Source: Mycobacterium pseudokansasii (GTDB lineage: Bacteria > Actinomycetota > Actinomycetes > Mycobacteriales > Mycobacteriaceae). From it: a stretch of 64,000 nt of DNA. The notes beneath the pieces are model-generated. The model worked only from the letters and a program-made list of their open reading frames with translations. It was not told where the DNA came from and searched no databases. Both the position numbers and the translations under genes were made by a program. Within the stretch, counting starts at the first letter, position 1. Every line of letters starts with the position of its first letter. Positions 9,860-18,707 of the stretch are shown piece after piece. The stretch covers positions 3,224,001-3,288,000 of the forward strand of contig NZ_UPHU01000001.1 of the NCBI RefSeq assembly GCF_900566075.1. The letters are read 5' to 3'.

Positions 9860-10636
9860 TCAGGTGGTCAGGTGCCAGACTACGGCGGCGGCCAGCGCGC
9901 CCAATCCGTTCAGCGACCAATGCAGGGCTATCGGCGCGAGCAGGCTGCCGCTACGCCGGCGCAGCCAGCTGAACACGAAGCCCACCGCGCCGGTAGCCAA
10001 CACCGCCAACGTCACCCCGGCCAGCATCCCGGCGATCCCGCCGCCAAACAGCCGCGTGAAGCCGACATTGGTGCTGGTCAGTCCCAATGACGTGGCAACA
10101 TGCCAAAGGCCGAAGAGCAGCGAGCCCACCATCGCGACGCCCCGAAATCCCCAGGCACGATTCAGCGCACCGTGCAGGACACCGCGGAACGCCAGCTCCT
10201 CGGGAATGACGGTTTGCAGCGGGATGACGAGCATCGAGGCGATCAGCGCGCCCGAGACAGTCGCGTAGCGGTTGTTCAGGAACATCGGTCGAGTCACCGG
10301 CACCAGCACGCCGACCGCGATCACCGACACCACCACGGCCACGGCAGCCAGCGCATACCCCAAACCGGATCTCCAGTGCTGTCGACCCAGACCCAATTCG
10401 GTCCAGCCAAGCCCACGCCATCGGACGAGGATCAGCAGACCGACGGCGGCGGCCGGGACGGTCGCGATGCTGGCCCACGGTGTGGTGAAGTGCGCCACCA
10501 GGTTGGTCAGCACCAGCACCACGACGACGACGGCGATATCGACGTGGATCCGCAACCGCTCAAGTTTCGGCATCGACAATGCCAGCGCGTCGTGCTGAGC
10601 GCTGGCGGCGGCTTGGTCCGGGGCTGGGTCACGCAT
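9860..10636 (-). CDS. CPBP-family intramembrane metalloprotease-like protein
   Basis: A 258-residue polytopic membrane protein, convergent with adhA (6 bp between stops). The CPBP (Abi) signature is complete: EELAFRGVLHGALNR (EExxxR), FGLWHV (FxxxH) and IALHWSLNG (HxxxN). Several TM segments are visible, for example VVVVLVLTNLVAHF. Start ATG 10636 (MRDPAPDQ) is preferred over the longer Arg-rich reading. Known CPBP members cleave prenylated or bacteriocin-type substrates, or act in immunity; the role in mycobacteria is unknown. Equivalent to Rv1863c. Confidence 0.85.
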   Translation of the reverse strand: MRDPAPDQAAASAQHDALALSMPKLERLRIHVDIAVVVVVLVLTNLVAHFTTPWASIATVPAAAVGLLILVRWRGLGWTELGLGRQHWRSGLGYALAAVAVVVSVIAVGVLVPVTRPMFLNNRYATVSGALIASMLVIPLQTVIPEELAFRGVLHGALNRAWGFRGVAMVGSLLFGLWHVATSLGLTSTNVGFTRLFGGGIAGMLAGVTLAVLATGAVGFVFSWLRRRSGSLLAPIALHWSLNGLGALAAAVVWHLTT

Positions 10637-10751
10637 CGTCGCGAGTCTACCCGCGCGCCGCCGAATGCCCGCTCTCTTCGGCAGCGCAGACCCGATCAAG
10701 TGTCATCAAGTGTCGATGCAATCGTCCACTGGCTCGGGGCCGCAGCGCGGG

Positions 10752-11432
10752 TCACCCGTCGTTCGCCGTCAGCCTGCGGCGCGCGTAGGCCAGAAGTTCG
10801 GCTGAGAGCGCGTCGGCTACCAATAGCTGGGGCAGCAGCTCAGGTTCCGACATTCGGGCGCGGAAGACGAGACCGATGGTCACGTCATGATCGGAGCGGC
10901 GGTCGATCGTGATTGCGTCACCGGCCCGAACTGTTCCGGGCGATATCACCCGCAAGTAGGCCCCGGGTTTCCCTGCTTGAGTGAAGGTGTTGATCCAATG
11001 GCGCAATTCCAGGAATGCCGAAAACGTCCGGCATGGCGTCCGGGGCGCGGATACTTCCAGCACCAAACCGTCCGTGCCGACGTGCCATCGGTCACCGATC
11101 CGTGCGCCGGTCACATCGATGCCCACGGTAGTCAGATTCTCGCCGAATATTCCGCTGCTGAGCGTGCGCTGGAGTCGAGATTCCCAGCCGTCCAGGTCTT
11201 CTCGCGCATACGCGTAAACGGCCTGGTCGTCGCCGCCATGGAATTTCTGATTGCCGATGATGTCGCCGACCAGCCCGCTGCCCATACCACCGTGCATCGG
11301 GCCCGGCGCTCTGACCATGACCGGCTCGGTTACCGCCACCTTGTCGATGCCTGTCACCTTGGACAATGCGCGGGGATCAGGGTTTGCTCGGGCACGGGCA
11401 ACGTTCACCGACACGACATGCGCCACCCGCAC
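10752..11432 (-). CDS. MOSC-domain protein (YiiM-like)
   Basis: A 226-residue cytosolic protein with a GTG start. The MOSC pattern is clear: GLVGDIIGNQKFHGGDDQAVYAYAREDLDGWES, FGENLTTVGIDV, GDRW, and the single Cys in SAPRTPCRTF that aligns with the catalytic or ligand Cys of the MOSC fold. The C-terminal LVFRARM to the end resembles the 3-alpha domain that follows MOSC in YiiM. YiiM-type proteins use molybdenum cofactor to reduce N-hydroxylated compounds. Proximity to the mod operon fits a molybdenum theme, although adhA and the protease intervene. Equivalent to Rv1864c. Confidence 0.85.
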   Translation of the reverse strand: MRVAHVVSVNVARARANPDPRALSKVTGIDKVAVTEPVMVRAPGPMHGGMGSGLVGDIIGNQKFHGGDDQAVYAYAREDLDGWESRLQRTLSSGIFGENLTTVGIDVTGARIGDRWHVGTDGLVLEVSAPRTPCRTFSAFLELRHWINTFTQAGKPGAYLRVISPGTVRAGDAITIDRRSDHDVTIGLVFRARMSEPELLPQLLVADALSAELLAYARRRLTANDG

Positions 11433-11504
11433 AGGCTAGCGCTGCGGCGCTAGTGGCGGGCAGACACTGCACCCGGTCGTCTGGTTTCGGGCCCTGACGG
11501 TTGG

Positions 11505-12653
11505 TCAAGACCGAAGCGATGGACCGACCAGTCCGGCGCATCCGATCGACGGCGCGCAGTGCTCCGCTTCGGCAATCGCAGCCAACCGCACCAGGTCAGC
11601 GCACAGCGCCTCGGTGCGGTCGTCGTGCTCGGGTATCAGCAGTGCAACCAAACGCGAGAACCATAGCGGCATCGAGACGCCTTGGAAGGACTGGATTAGC
11701 CGGGTGCCCGCCGGGGTGGGCTCCAACCGGAAGTGCCAGGCGGTTGCATCGCCGGGACCTCCTGAGGTGAGGTAGCCGAACTCTCTGGGCTCGTCGTAGG
11801 TGAAGATTGTGCAGCTACGCGTCCATCGATAACGGCCGCTGCGGTTGGTCCCACGAAATCGCCGGCCGGGTCCCGCCGAGGTCGCGCCATCCAGAAATCG
11901 CACCCGCCGACACTCGTGGCTCCACTCCGGAACCCGAAGCGGATCGGCGACCAGTTGCCACACCGCCTCGATCGGGGCGGGAATATCGACGCTGAGTTGT
12001 CCATTGAGTTTCTGGCGCAGCCGAGTGTGCTGCGCCAGATGCCAAAGGCGCCATGCGTAGCGCTGGTAGCCAGGGGTGGCAAAGATCTCGATCGCCCGCG
12101 CGACCGGCTTGGGGACCAGCGATCGGACTATCGCACGGTCCTCATCGCTGGCGTCATCGCACAGCCACAATGCGGTGAAAGCAAGCTCGGTTGGCTTCAG
12201 CGGCTTGACGGCATGGACCTGTTCGATGGCATCCCGCTCGGCCTGCGTCAGCGCCGCCGACACGACCGGCATCATTTCGAGTTCCTCGCGCTGCAAGTGC
12301 GGCAGCAGCGCAGCGGCCTACACGTTCAGCGCGGTAGCCAGATCCAGACGGACCGACGGGTCCGCGGCATAGCGCCGGGCGCTATCGGTGAGCTGTTCGA
12401 TCGCCGGAATCAGTGCGTGATGGTCGGCGTCCATTGCGTCGAGAAGGCCTGCCGCCTGTGAGACTCGTTGCCGCACCAGGGGATAAAGGCCTTCATCTTC
12501 GACGCGATGGTGGCGGTGCAGGAACTTCGTCATCCACACCAGGTGCTCGGCGACAGCCGCGCGCTGGCTGCGGTCGGGGTAGGGCCACCGGGTCAGCGCC
12601 AACTGCGCCCGGGCGATGTCGGGCCGCAGCGCACTGTGGACGATGCCCATCAT
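11505..12653 (-). pseudogene. Hemerythrin-like/SRPBCC fusion gene split by an in-frame TAG
   Basis: The first part (12653-12318, 111 codons) is a hemerythrin-like helical domain with H-rich metal motifs FLHRHHRVEDEGLYP and MDADHHALIP. It stops at TAG 12320-12318. The same frame resumes at once (AAALLPHLQREELEMMPVVS) and runs 11505-12296 through an SRPBCC polyketide-cyclase-like domain (DIPAPIEAVWQLVADP, WSHECRRVRFLDG, FRLEPTPAGTRL). The TAG falls where the last hemerythrin helix should carry its HxxxE ligands (PHLQREE). A strong AGAAGGAAAG Shine-Dalgarno before ATG 12685 is in a different frame that ends after 11 codons, hinting at a second lesion near the start. Confidence 0.75.
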
Positions 12654-12713
12654 CCGGGTATCCGCTGCTGAGCGACGGCTCTCATCGGGCTTTCCTTCTA
12701 GCTTCGCTTGCTC

Positions 12714-13728
12714 TTATAGAAGCCGAGTTCGTCGAATCGGGGGAACGTGCTGCCCACGTCGCCGCGCCTCGGAGTCCAGCCGCCGCTTCAGTCGCCGACT
12801 CGCCGACATCAGGTGCACCGCGCGCCGCAGCGGATTGGCCGGAATGATGAAGTCGTTGAGCGCTCGCTCGACGTCGAATTCGATGTGTTCACCGACATTG
12901 CGGCAGTGCCCCACCCAAGCACGCATTGTCCTGGCTTTCGAAGGCGGGCCCGTGGGTGTGGAACGTCAGGCAGGCCGGCCCGTCGACGATGTCGATGCCG
13001 GCGGGCGGGCGCATCCGGAAGCCGCCGGGGATCTGCTCGGCGTTCCGCACGCGCAGCGGCAGCGGCCAGCCGTCGGGTGTGACGCTGGTCAGCACCGGCA
13101 GGCCCAGCCGGTCGAGTGCACCGCGCATCCGCATCCTCCAGTCCGCCGCCGCGCGGGTGTTCCAGGATCCGGCGCCGCGTCCAACCGGTGCGGGATCCGA
13201 CGGCGCCACCGTGGGCAGGGTCTGCGGCTCCCACAGTTGCGGCGGCTGATCAAGATCCCCGCCCCGCCACCACAGCACCCGAACCGGGGTGACTTCGATC
13301 CGGATGCGGGCCCAGTACCACGCCATCCGGCGCAGCATCACGGTGGGGATGCTGTCGAAGGCTTCCGGTAGGTGCGCGGCGACTTCCGCCAGATAGCGAG
13401 CTGAATCGGCCCTCAGGTCGGCGTCGCGGACGGTGGCCCGGCCATGGATCACGAACGTCGCCGGATCGACGAGCCGGGAGCCCCGTGGTTGCGAAAATGA
13501 CAGCGACACTTTGGGATTGCGCCGGGCCCGCTCCGCCTTGAGCGGGTAGGTGAGGCCAGTAGTCACATCGACGCTGCGCCCGTTTCCACCCACGTAAGGC
13601 GTGACCGGCCAGGTGATGGGCGCGCCGCCGCGGTCCAGCGAGGCGTACTCCGTAGTGATGAACGCGGCCGCCTGGTCGCCAATGGTGGACCAGTCCAAGG
13701 CGACCCGGGTGTCAAGTATGGATACCAC
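12714..13728 (-). pseudogene. FMN split-barrel (PPOX-type) protein, frameshifted near the C-terminus
   Basis: The start is GTG 13728 behind GGAGG at 6-nt spacing. The first frame (13728-12889, 279 residues) covers a pyridoxamine-oxidase-like split barrel (ITWPVTPYVGGNGRSVDVTTG, NPKVSLSFSQP, FVIHGRATVRD) and part of a second barrel (LPVLTSVTPDGWPLPLRV, CLTFHTHGPAFESQDNA). At about 12915-12926 a one-base shift moves the expected continuation VGHCRNVGEHIEFDVERAL into another frame ending at 12714. The frame-corrected protein would be about 337 residues. It could be a flavin- or F420-dependent reductase or a heme-binding member. It is divergent from the TetR gene across a palindrome. Confidence 0.8.
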
Positions 13729-13746
13729 CGCAACCTCCAGCGTATA

Positions 13747-13772
13747 ATTCAATAGCGTTCATTCTATTGAAT
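13747..13772. promoter_or_regulatory. Palindromic operator between the split-barrel gene and tetR
   Basis: ATTCAATAG (13747-13755) and CTATTGAAT (13764-13772) form a perfect 9-bp inverted repeat with an 8-bp spacer. It is AT-rich in a GC-rich genome and placed between divergent starts at 13728 and 13801. An 8-bp palindrome AGTTAACT follows at 13774-13781. The likely role is autoregulation and repression of the neighbour by the TetR protein. Confidence 0.75.
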
Positions 13773-13800
13773 AGAGTTAACTATAAGGACTTTCGGTGCA

Positions 13801-14472
13801 ATGGTGTCAACGAGTTCCCGGCCCTCACCGCGGCGCAAGTACGACAGCAGTCGTCGCCGCGCCGACGCCGAGGCCCGACAGCGCAGAGTGATTGAGGCGG
13901 CGGCCAGCCTGTTCGTCGAGCAGGGGTTCGGCGCCACCTCCATTGACCAGATCGCCGCCGCGGCCGAGGTGTCAGCACCGACCATCTACGCGACATTCGG
14001 CTCCAAGGCCGGTGTGCTGGCCCGCGCGATCGACGTCGCCGTCGTCGGCGACTACGAAGATGTCCCTGTGGTGGACCGGGTGCTGAGCCTTATCGAGGAG
14101 GCCAGCCCGCAGGAACCTCAGCAATTTGTCGCCGTCGCCCATTTCATCCACACCATCAATGCGCGGGTAGCGCCACTGATCCGGGTGATGGAGCAGGCGA
14201 CATCAGCCGACCCCGCCCTACAGCAGCTGCGCACCAGTCTGATCCTCGCGCTGCGTTCCGATTGCGCTGCGGCGATCGAGAAGTATTGGCGAACCGCCCT
14301 GCGCCGTGGCCTCTCCAAGAAGCAAGCCGCCGACGTGATGGCGACAATGACGTTGCCGCAAACCTATTCGATGCTCACCGCCGACATGGGTTGGTCACCG
14401 GATCGCTACCAGAAATGGCTCGCCCAGGCGTTGCCGCAGCTGCTCCTGCGGCCGGAACTCTTCAGCGACTGA
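13801..14472 (+). CDS. TetR-family transcriptional regulator
   Basis: A 223-residue regulator. The N-terminal helix-turn-helix is classical: VIEAAASLFVEQGFGATSIDQIAAAAEVSAPTIYATFGSKAGVLARA (residues about 30-77). The C-terminal all-helical domain has no recognised ligand motif. It lies divergent from the frameshifted split-barrel gene with a 9-bp inverted repeat between, so local autoregulation is likely. The partner gene is broken, which may leave this repressor without its original target. An Arg-rich tail precedes the HTH. Confidence 0.88.
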   Translation: MVSTSSRPSPRRKYDSSRRRADAEARQRRVIEAAASLFVEQGFGATSIDQIAAAAEVSAPTIYATFGSKAGVLARAIDVAVVGDYEDVPVVDRVLSLIEEASPQEPQQFVAVAHFIHTINARVAPLIRVMEQATSADPALQQLRTSLILALRSDCAAAIEKYWRTALRRGLSKKQAADVMATMTLPQTYSMLTADMGWSPDRYQKWLAQALPQLLLRPELFSD

Positions 14473-14509
14473 CCCGCGCCACTGAGCGGGATGGGTCGTC
14501 TCTTTCCCG

Positions 14510-16903
14510 TCACTCACTGCGTTCGTTCCGCCCGCTCGACTCCCAGGCCCATCCGGCGATCCGGGGGTCGTCCTCGCCGTGCTCACGGGTGTACTGCCGC
14601 GCCCCGAGCCGAGCATCGGCCATGCGCTGGCGCAGCACGGCGGCTCGACCGGCCAGCCCGTCCACGCGGTCGATGACATCCATGACCAGATGGAAGCGAT
14701 CCAGGTCGTTGAGCATCACCATGTCGAACGGTGTCGTGGTGGTACCCCGCTCTTTGAACCCGCGCACATGAATACGTGGATGATTGACGCGGCGATACGC
14801 GAGCCGGTGGATCAACCACGGATAACCGTGGTAGGCGAAGATGACCGGCTTGTCGCGCGTGAACAATGCATCAAATTCCTTGTCCGGCAAACCATGTGGA
14901 TGCTCGGACTCCGGTTGCAGCCGCATGATGTCGACGACGTTGACCACCCGCACGCCCAACTCGGGCAATTCCCGCCGGAGAATGTCGGCGGCAGCCAGCG
15001 TCTCGAGCGTCGGGATGTCTCCCGCGCAGGCAAGCACCACGTCGGGCTCACCGGTCGCCGTGCTTGCCCACTGCCAGATGCCGAGCCCGCGAGTGCAGTG
15101 CGCGACGGCCTCGTCCATCGTGAGATAGGACAGCGCTGGTTGTTTGCCGGCGACAATGACGTTGACATAGTCACGGCTGCGCAGGCAGTGGTCGGCGACC
15201 GACAGCAAGGTGTTGGCGTCCGGGGGCAGATAGACCCGTACCACCTCGGGACGCTTGTTGGCCACCAGGTCGATGAACCCGGGATCTTGATGCGATGCGC
15301 CGTTGTGGTCCTGGCGCCACACATGGGAGCTCAGCAGGTAGTTCAGCGACGCGATCGGTCGCCGCCATGGCAGTTCCCGGCTGGTCGACAGCCATTTCGT
15401 GTGCTGGTTGAACATCGAGTCGACAATGTGCACGAAGGCCTCGTAGCAGTCGAACATGCCGTGACGGCCGGTCAGCAGATAGCCCTCCAACCAGCCTTGA
15501 CACAGATGCTCGGAAAGCACCTCCATCACCCGGCCGTCCGCGGCCAGATGGTCGTCTTCGGCGGTGGTCTCGGACAGCCACGTGCGGCCGGTGGCCTCGA
15601 ACACTGCGCCGAGCCGGTTTGAGGCGGTTTCGTCGGGACCCATCAGTCGGAACCGATCCGGATTGCGTCGGATCACGTCTCGCAGATACGTACCGAGCAC
15701 CCGGGTGGCCTCGTGGATTTCGCAGGCCGGACGTGCCACCGGAACCGCGTAGTCGCGGAAGTCGGGCAGATCCAGGTCCCGCAGCAGCAGCCCGCCGTTG
15801 GCGTGCGGGTTGGCGCTCATCCGCCGGTCCCCGGTGGGCGCCAGCGCCCGCAACTCCGCCCGCAGCCGGCCCTGGGCGTCGAACAACTCCTCAGGCCGGT
15901 AGCTGCGCAGCCACTCGTCAAGCTGGCTGCGACGTTCGGCGCTGTCGTGGGTATCGGCGAGCGGAACCTGATGCGAGCGCCAGGTGCCCTCGACCTTTTT
16001 GCCGTCGACCACCTTCGGCCCGGTCCAGCCCTTGGGGGTGCGCAGCACGATCATCGGCCACACTGGCCGACCGGAAGTCGCGCCGGTGCGGGCGGCGTGC
16101 TGGATGGCCGCGATGTCGTCGAATGCGTCGTCGAGCGCAGCTGCCAGCTGCCGGTGCACCTTGAGCGGGTCGTCCCCGGAAACCGTGATCGGCCGGTATC
16201 CGTAGCCCCGCAACAACGAATCGAGCTCGTCATGCGGAATGCGGGCCAGCACAGTCGGATTGGCGATTTTGTATCCGTTGAGGTGCAAGATCGGCAACAC
16301 CGCGCCGTCGATCGCGGGGTTGAGGAATTTGTTGGAATGCCAGCTGGCGGCCAACGGTCCGGTTTCGGCTTCGCCATCACCGACCACGCAGGCGACCACC
16401 AGATCGGGGTTGTCGAAAGCCGCGCCGAAGGCATGCACCATCGCATACCCGAGTTCGCCCCCCTCATGGATGGACCCGGGGGTCTGGGCCGCGACATGGC
16501 TGGGGATGCCGCCGGGGGAGGAGAACTGCCGAAACAGCCGCCGCAATCCGTCGGTGTCTTCCTCAATGCCCGTGTACACCTCGCTGTAGGTGCCTTCGAG
16601 GTAGGCGTTGGCGACCAAGCCGGGGCCGCCGTGCCCCGGGCCGGCGACGTAGATGACGTTGGCGTCGCGGTTACGGATTACCCGGTTCAGGTGGGCATAG
16701 ACGAGGTTGAGCCCCGGCGTGGTGCCCCAATGTCCCAGCAGCCGGGGTTTGACGTCCTCGGCTGACAGCGGCTCGGCCAGCAGCGGGTTGTCCAGCAGGT
16801 AGATCTGGCCGACTGATAGGTAGTTGGCGGCACGCCAATACGCGTCGATGCGGGCCAGTTCGTCGTCGGAAAGGGTCGCGGCTGTTGGGGTTTCAGGGCT
16901 CAC
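14510..16903 (-). CDS. xfp: Xylulose-5-phosphate/fructose-6-phosphate phosphoketolase
   Basis: A 797-residue ThDP-dependent enzyme cleaving xylulose 5-P and/or fructose 6-P with phosphate to acetyl-phosphate plus an aldose phosphate. Family signatures in order: [66 protein letters not shown], then the ThDP-binding [13 protein letters not shown] with [12 protein letters not shown]. Later come [24 protein letters not shown] and [14 protein letters not shown]. Length matches the family. No acetate kinase lies nearby. It stands between the TetR gene and the Rv1865c-like SDR, where H37Rv to my memory has no such gene. Confidence 0.95.
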   Translation of the reverse strand: MSPETPTAATLSDDELARIDAYWRAANYLSVGQIYLLDNPLLAEPLSAEDVKPRLLGHWGTTPGLNLVYAHLNRVIRNRDANVIYVAGPGHGGPGLVANAYLEGTYSEVYTGIEEDTDGLRRLFRQFSSPGGIPSHVAAQTPGSIHEGGELGYAMVHAFGAAFDNPDLVVACVVGDGEAETGPLAASWHSNKFLNPAIDGAVLPILHLNGYKIANPTVLARIPHDELDSLLRGYGYRPITVSGDDPLKVHRQLAAALDDAFDDIAAIQHAARTGATSGRPVWPMIVLRTPKGWTGPKVVDGKKVEGTWRSHQVPLADTHDSAERRSQLDEWLRSYRPEELFDAQGRLRAELRALAPTGDRRMSANPHANGGLLLRDLDLPDFRDYAVPVARPACEIHEATRVLGTYLRDVIRRNPDRFRLMGPDETASNRLGAVFEATGRTWLSETTAEDDHLAADGRVMEVLSEHLCQGWLEGYLLTGRHGMFDCYEAFVHIVDSMFNQHTKWLSTSRELPWRRPIASLNYLLSSHVWRQDHNGASHQDPGFIDLVANKRPEVVRVYLPPDANTLLSVADHCLRSRDYVNVIVAGKQPALSYLTMDEAVAHCTRGLGIWQWASTATGEPDVVLACAGDIPTLETLAAADILRRELPELGVRVVNVVDIMRLQPESEHPHGLPDKEFDALFTRDKPVIFAYHGYPWLIHRLAYRRVNHPRIHVRGFKERGTTTTPFDMVMLNDLDRFHLVMDVIDRVDGLAGRAAVLRQRMADARLGARQYTREHGEDDPRIAGWAWESSGRNERSE

Positions 16904-16948
16904 CGGGCCGATTGTGCGCGCCCTCGGTGAACTGCCAGCTGAAGCCGG

Positions 16949-17797
16949 TCAGTCCTGTCCACGAGCGCGGGCCTCGTAGGCTTTGCGCTCGGCGACGTCG
17001 ACGTCGTCGGTGAAGACGTGTTCGCCGCCCAAGATGCGGTTCAGTCCCTCGGCCAGCGGCCGCGGCATGAACTTCTGCGCGACGACCATCGCGCCGGCCG
17101 CCCGGGTGACCCGCACCCGTGGCTTGGGGCGCGCCACCAGCCGCACGATCGCGTCGGCGATGTCGGCCGCCTCCGCGTTCTTGAACCCCTTGACCCCGTG
17201 GGTGCCGGCGGTCAGTTCGGTGTTGACGAATGTGGGAGACACCATGGAGAACTTCACGCCGGCCGAGCGGTATTCGAGTCTGGCCGAATCGGTGAACGCG
17301 ACCACCGCGTGTTTACTGGCGCAGTAGGTGGCCAGCCCCACCGCATAGAGCTCGCCGGCAAGCGAGGCGACGTTGATGACCTGCCCACGCCCGCGTGGGA
17401 CCATCCGCTCAACGGCCAACTTGCTGCCCAGGATGACCCCGTAGACGTTGATGTCCAAGATGCGGCGGGTGACCGAGTCCCGCTCGTCGATAATCCGGCC
17501 GACTGGCATGATGCCGGCGTTGTTGACCAGCACGTCGATCGGGCCGAGTTGGCGCTCGACCCGGTCGAGAAAGTCCGAAAACGACTCTCGGTCGGTGACA
17601 TCGAGTTTGCCGTAGACGTCCAGCCCGAGGTCGGCACCGGACTCCTTGACCTTCGCCTCGTCGATGTCGCCGATCGCAACCCGGGCGCCCAACCTGTGTA
17701 GGACGGTTGCCGTCGCCAACCCGATGCCTCGTGCGCCGCCGGTGATGACGATGACCTTGCCTCGCACCTTGACACCGAGGGATGCCGTGTGTGCCAT
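16949..17797 (-). CDS. Short-chain dehydrogenase (Rv1865c-like)
   Basis: A 282-residue classical SDR. ATG 17797 follows GGAGAGGAC. The cofactor loop is ITGGARGIG, the acidic residue GDIDEAKVKE suggests NAD preference, NNAGIMP is intact, and the active site reads VASLAGELYAVGLATYCASKHAV with Tyr-x-x-x-Lys and the upstream Ser. The C-terminal VVAQKFMPRPLAEGLNRILGG resembles mycobacterial lipid/retinol SDRs. It is downstream of nothing obvious and divergent from a GNAT gene 98 bp away. Substrate unknown. Confidence 0.88.
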   Translation of the reverse strand: MAHTASLGVKVRGKVIVITGGARGIGLATATVLHRLGARVAIGDIDEAKVKESGADLGLDVYGKLDVTDRESFSDFLDRVERQLGPIDVLVNNAGIMPVGRIIDERDSVTRRILDINVYGVILGSKLAVERMVPRGRGQVINVASLAGELYAVGLATYCASKHAVVAFTDSARLEYRSAGVKFSMVSPTFVNTELTAGTHGVKGFKNAEAADIADAIVRLVARPKPRVRVTRAAGAMVVAQKFMPRPLAEGLNRILGGEHVFTDDVDVAERKAYEARARGQD

Positions 17798-17895
17798 GTT
17801 CGTCCTCTCCGGGGCTTGACGGGTGTCAACTAGGCAATCTGGTAAGCACACCACCCGGCCGCGGGCTTCGCAACAACCACGCCGATACTGCAACG

Positions 17896-18405
17896 GTGAC
17901 GCAGGTGCGCACGGCCGTCCCGGAGGACGCCGAAGCGGTGGCTCGGGTTCACGTCCGGTCGTGGCAGTGCGCCTACCCGGGACTCATCGACCAGGAATAT
18001 CTCGACGGTCTGCGGCCGGAGGTGTGGGCGCGCAGATACACGTTCGGCCGCATGGGCCTCCGGCTGCCGGCCACCGTGGTGGCCGTCGACGGTGCTGCCA
18101 TCTGCGGCTTGGCCACCACGGGACTGTGCCGGGACTACGACTTGCCGAATTCCGGTGAGCTGCTGGCAATCTACGTGGATCCCGCCTGGATGGGTAGCGG
18201 GGTCGGCCGTTTGCTGATGGCCGCTGCCCGTGATCGGCTGCGTCGAGTCGGGGTCAGGCACGCTTCGTTGTGGGTGCTGGACGGCAATGTCCGCGCCCGG
18301 CGGTTCTACGAGCGCGATGGGTGGCAGTTCGACGGCACACGGCGCACCGAGGTCTTCGGGGCCACGACGGTAGAACAACTGCGCTACCAATGCACGCCGG
18401 TCTGA
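17896..18405 (+). CDS. GNAT-family N-acetyltransferase
   Basis: A 169-residue protein. GTG 17896 begins VTQVRTAVPEDAEAVARVHVRSWQ, the usual first strand and helix of GNAT enzymes. The acetyl-CoA loop is IYVDPAWMGSGVGRLLMAAA (R/QxxGxG variant), followed by ASLWVLDGNVRARRFYERDGWQFDG, the standard motif B. It could modify a small molecule, antibiotic or protein; nothing nearby decides. Not part of the H37Rv Rv1865c-Rv1866 interval as I remember it. Confidence 0.85.
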   Translation: MTQVRTAVPEDAEAVARVHVRSWQCAYPGLIDQEYLDGLRPEVWARRYTFGRMGLRLPATVVAVDGAAICGLATTGLCRDYDLPNSGELLAIYVDPAWMGSGVGRLLMAAARDRLRRVGVRHASLWVLDGNVRARRFYERDGWQFDGTRRTEVFGATTVEQLRYQCTPV

Positions 18406-18707
18406 TCCGGGGCAGCCCGGCTTCGAGTTCCCGCACGCTGTGACCCGTCCCCACAGCTACGCAGCCGCGACCAGGTGCGCCATCGACGCCCACCGGTCTC
18501 GTTGATGGTTTCCCTATCGCCGTTGGCTGAGAGGTTTCTCCCGAGTCAGCTGCGAGGAAGCTCCGAAAGTGTCTTTGCGCCAACCGAACTTGGCGCTGCA
18601 GTCGTAGGAGGCCGACGGCGTCAGCTGGCAGCCCCTGGACAGGGCGCCACACGTTGGACGGCCGGGATGAGGCGCCGGGCGGGCGGACCGGCGGGTACGG
18701 TGTGCGC
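18406..18707. other. Intergenic region before the CoA-transferase gene
   Basis: 302 bp with no convincing gene; the open frames are extensions of neighbours or shadows. It presumably carries the promoter of the three-gene block that follows. Confidence 0.4.
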
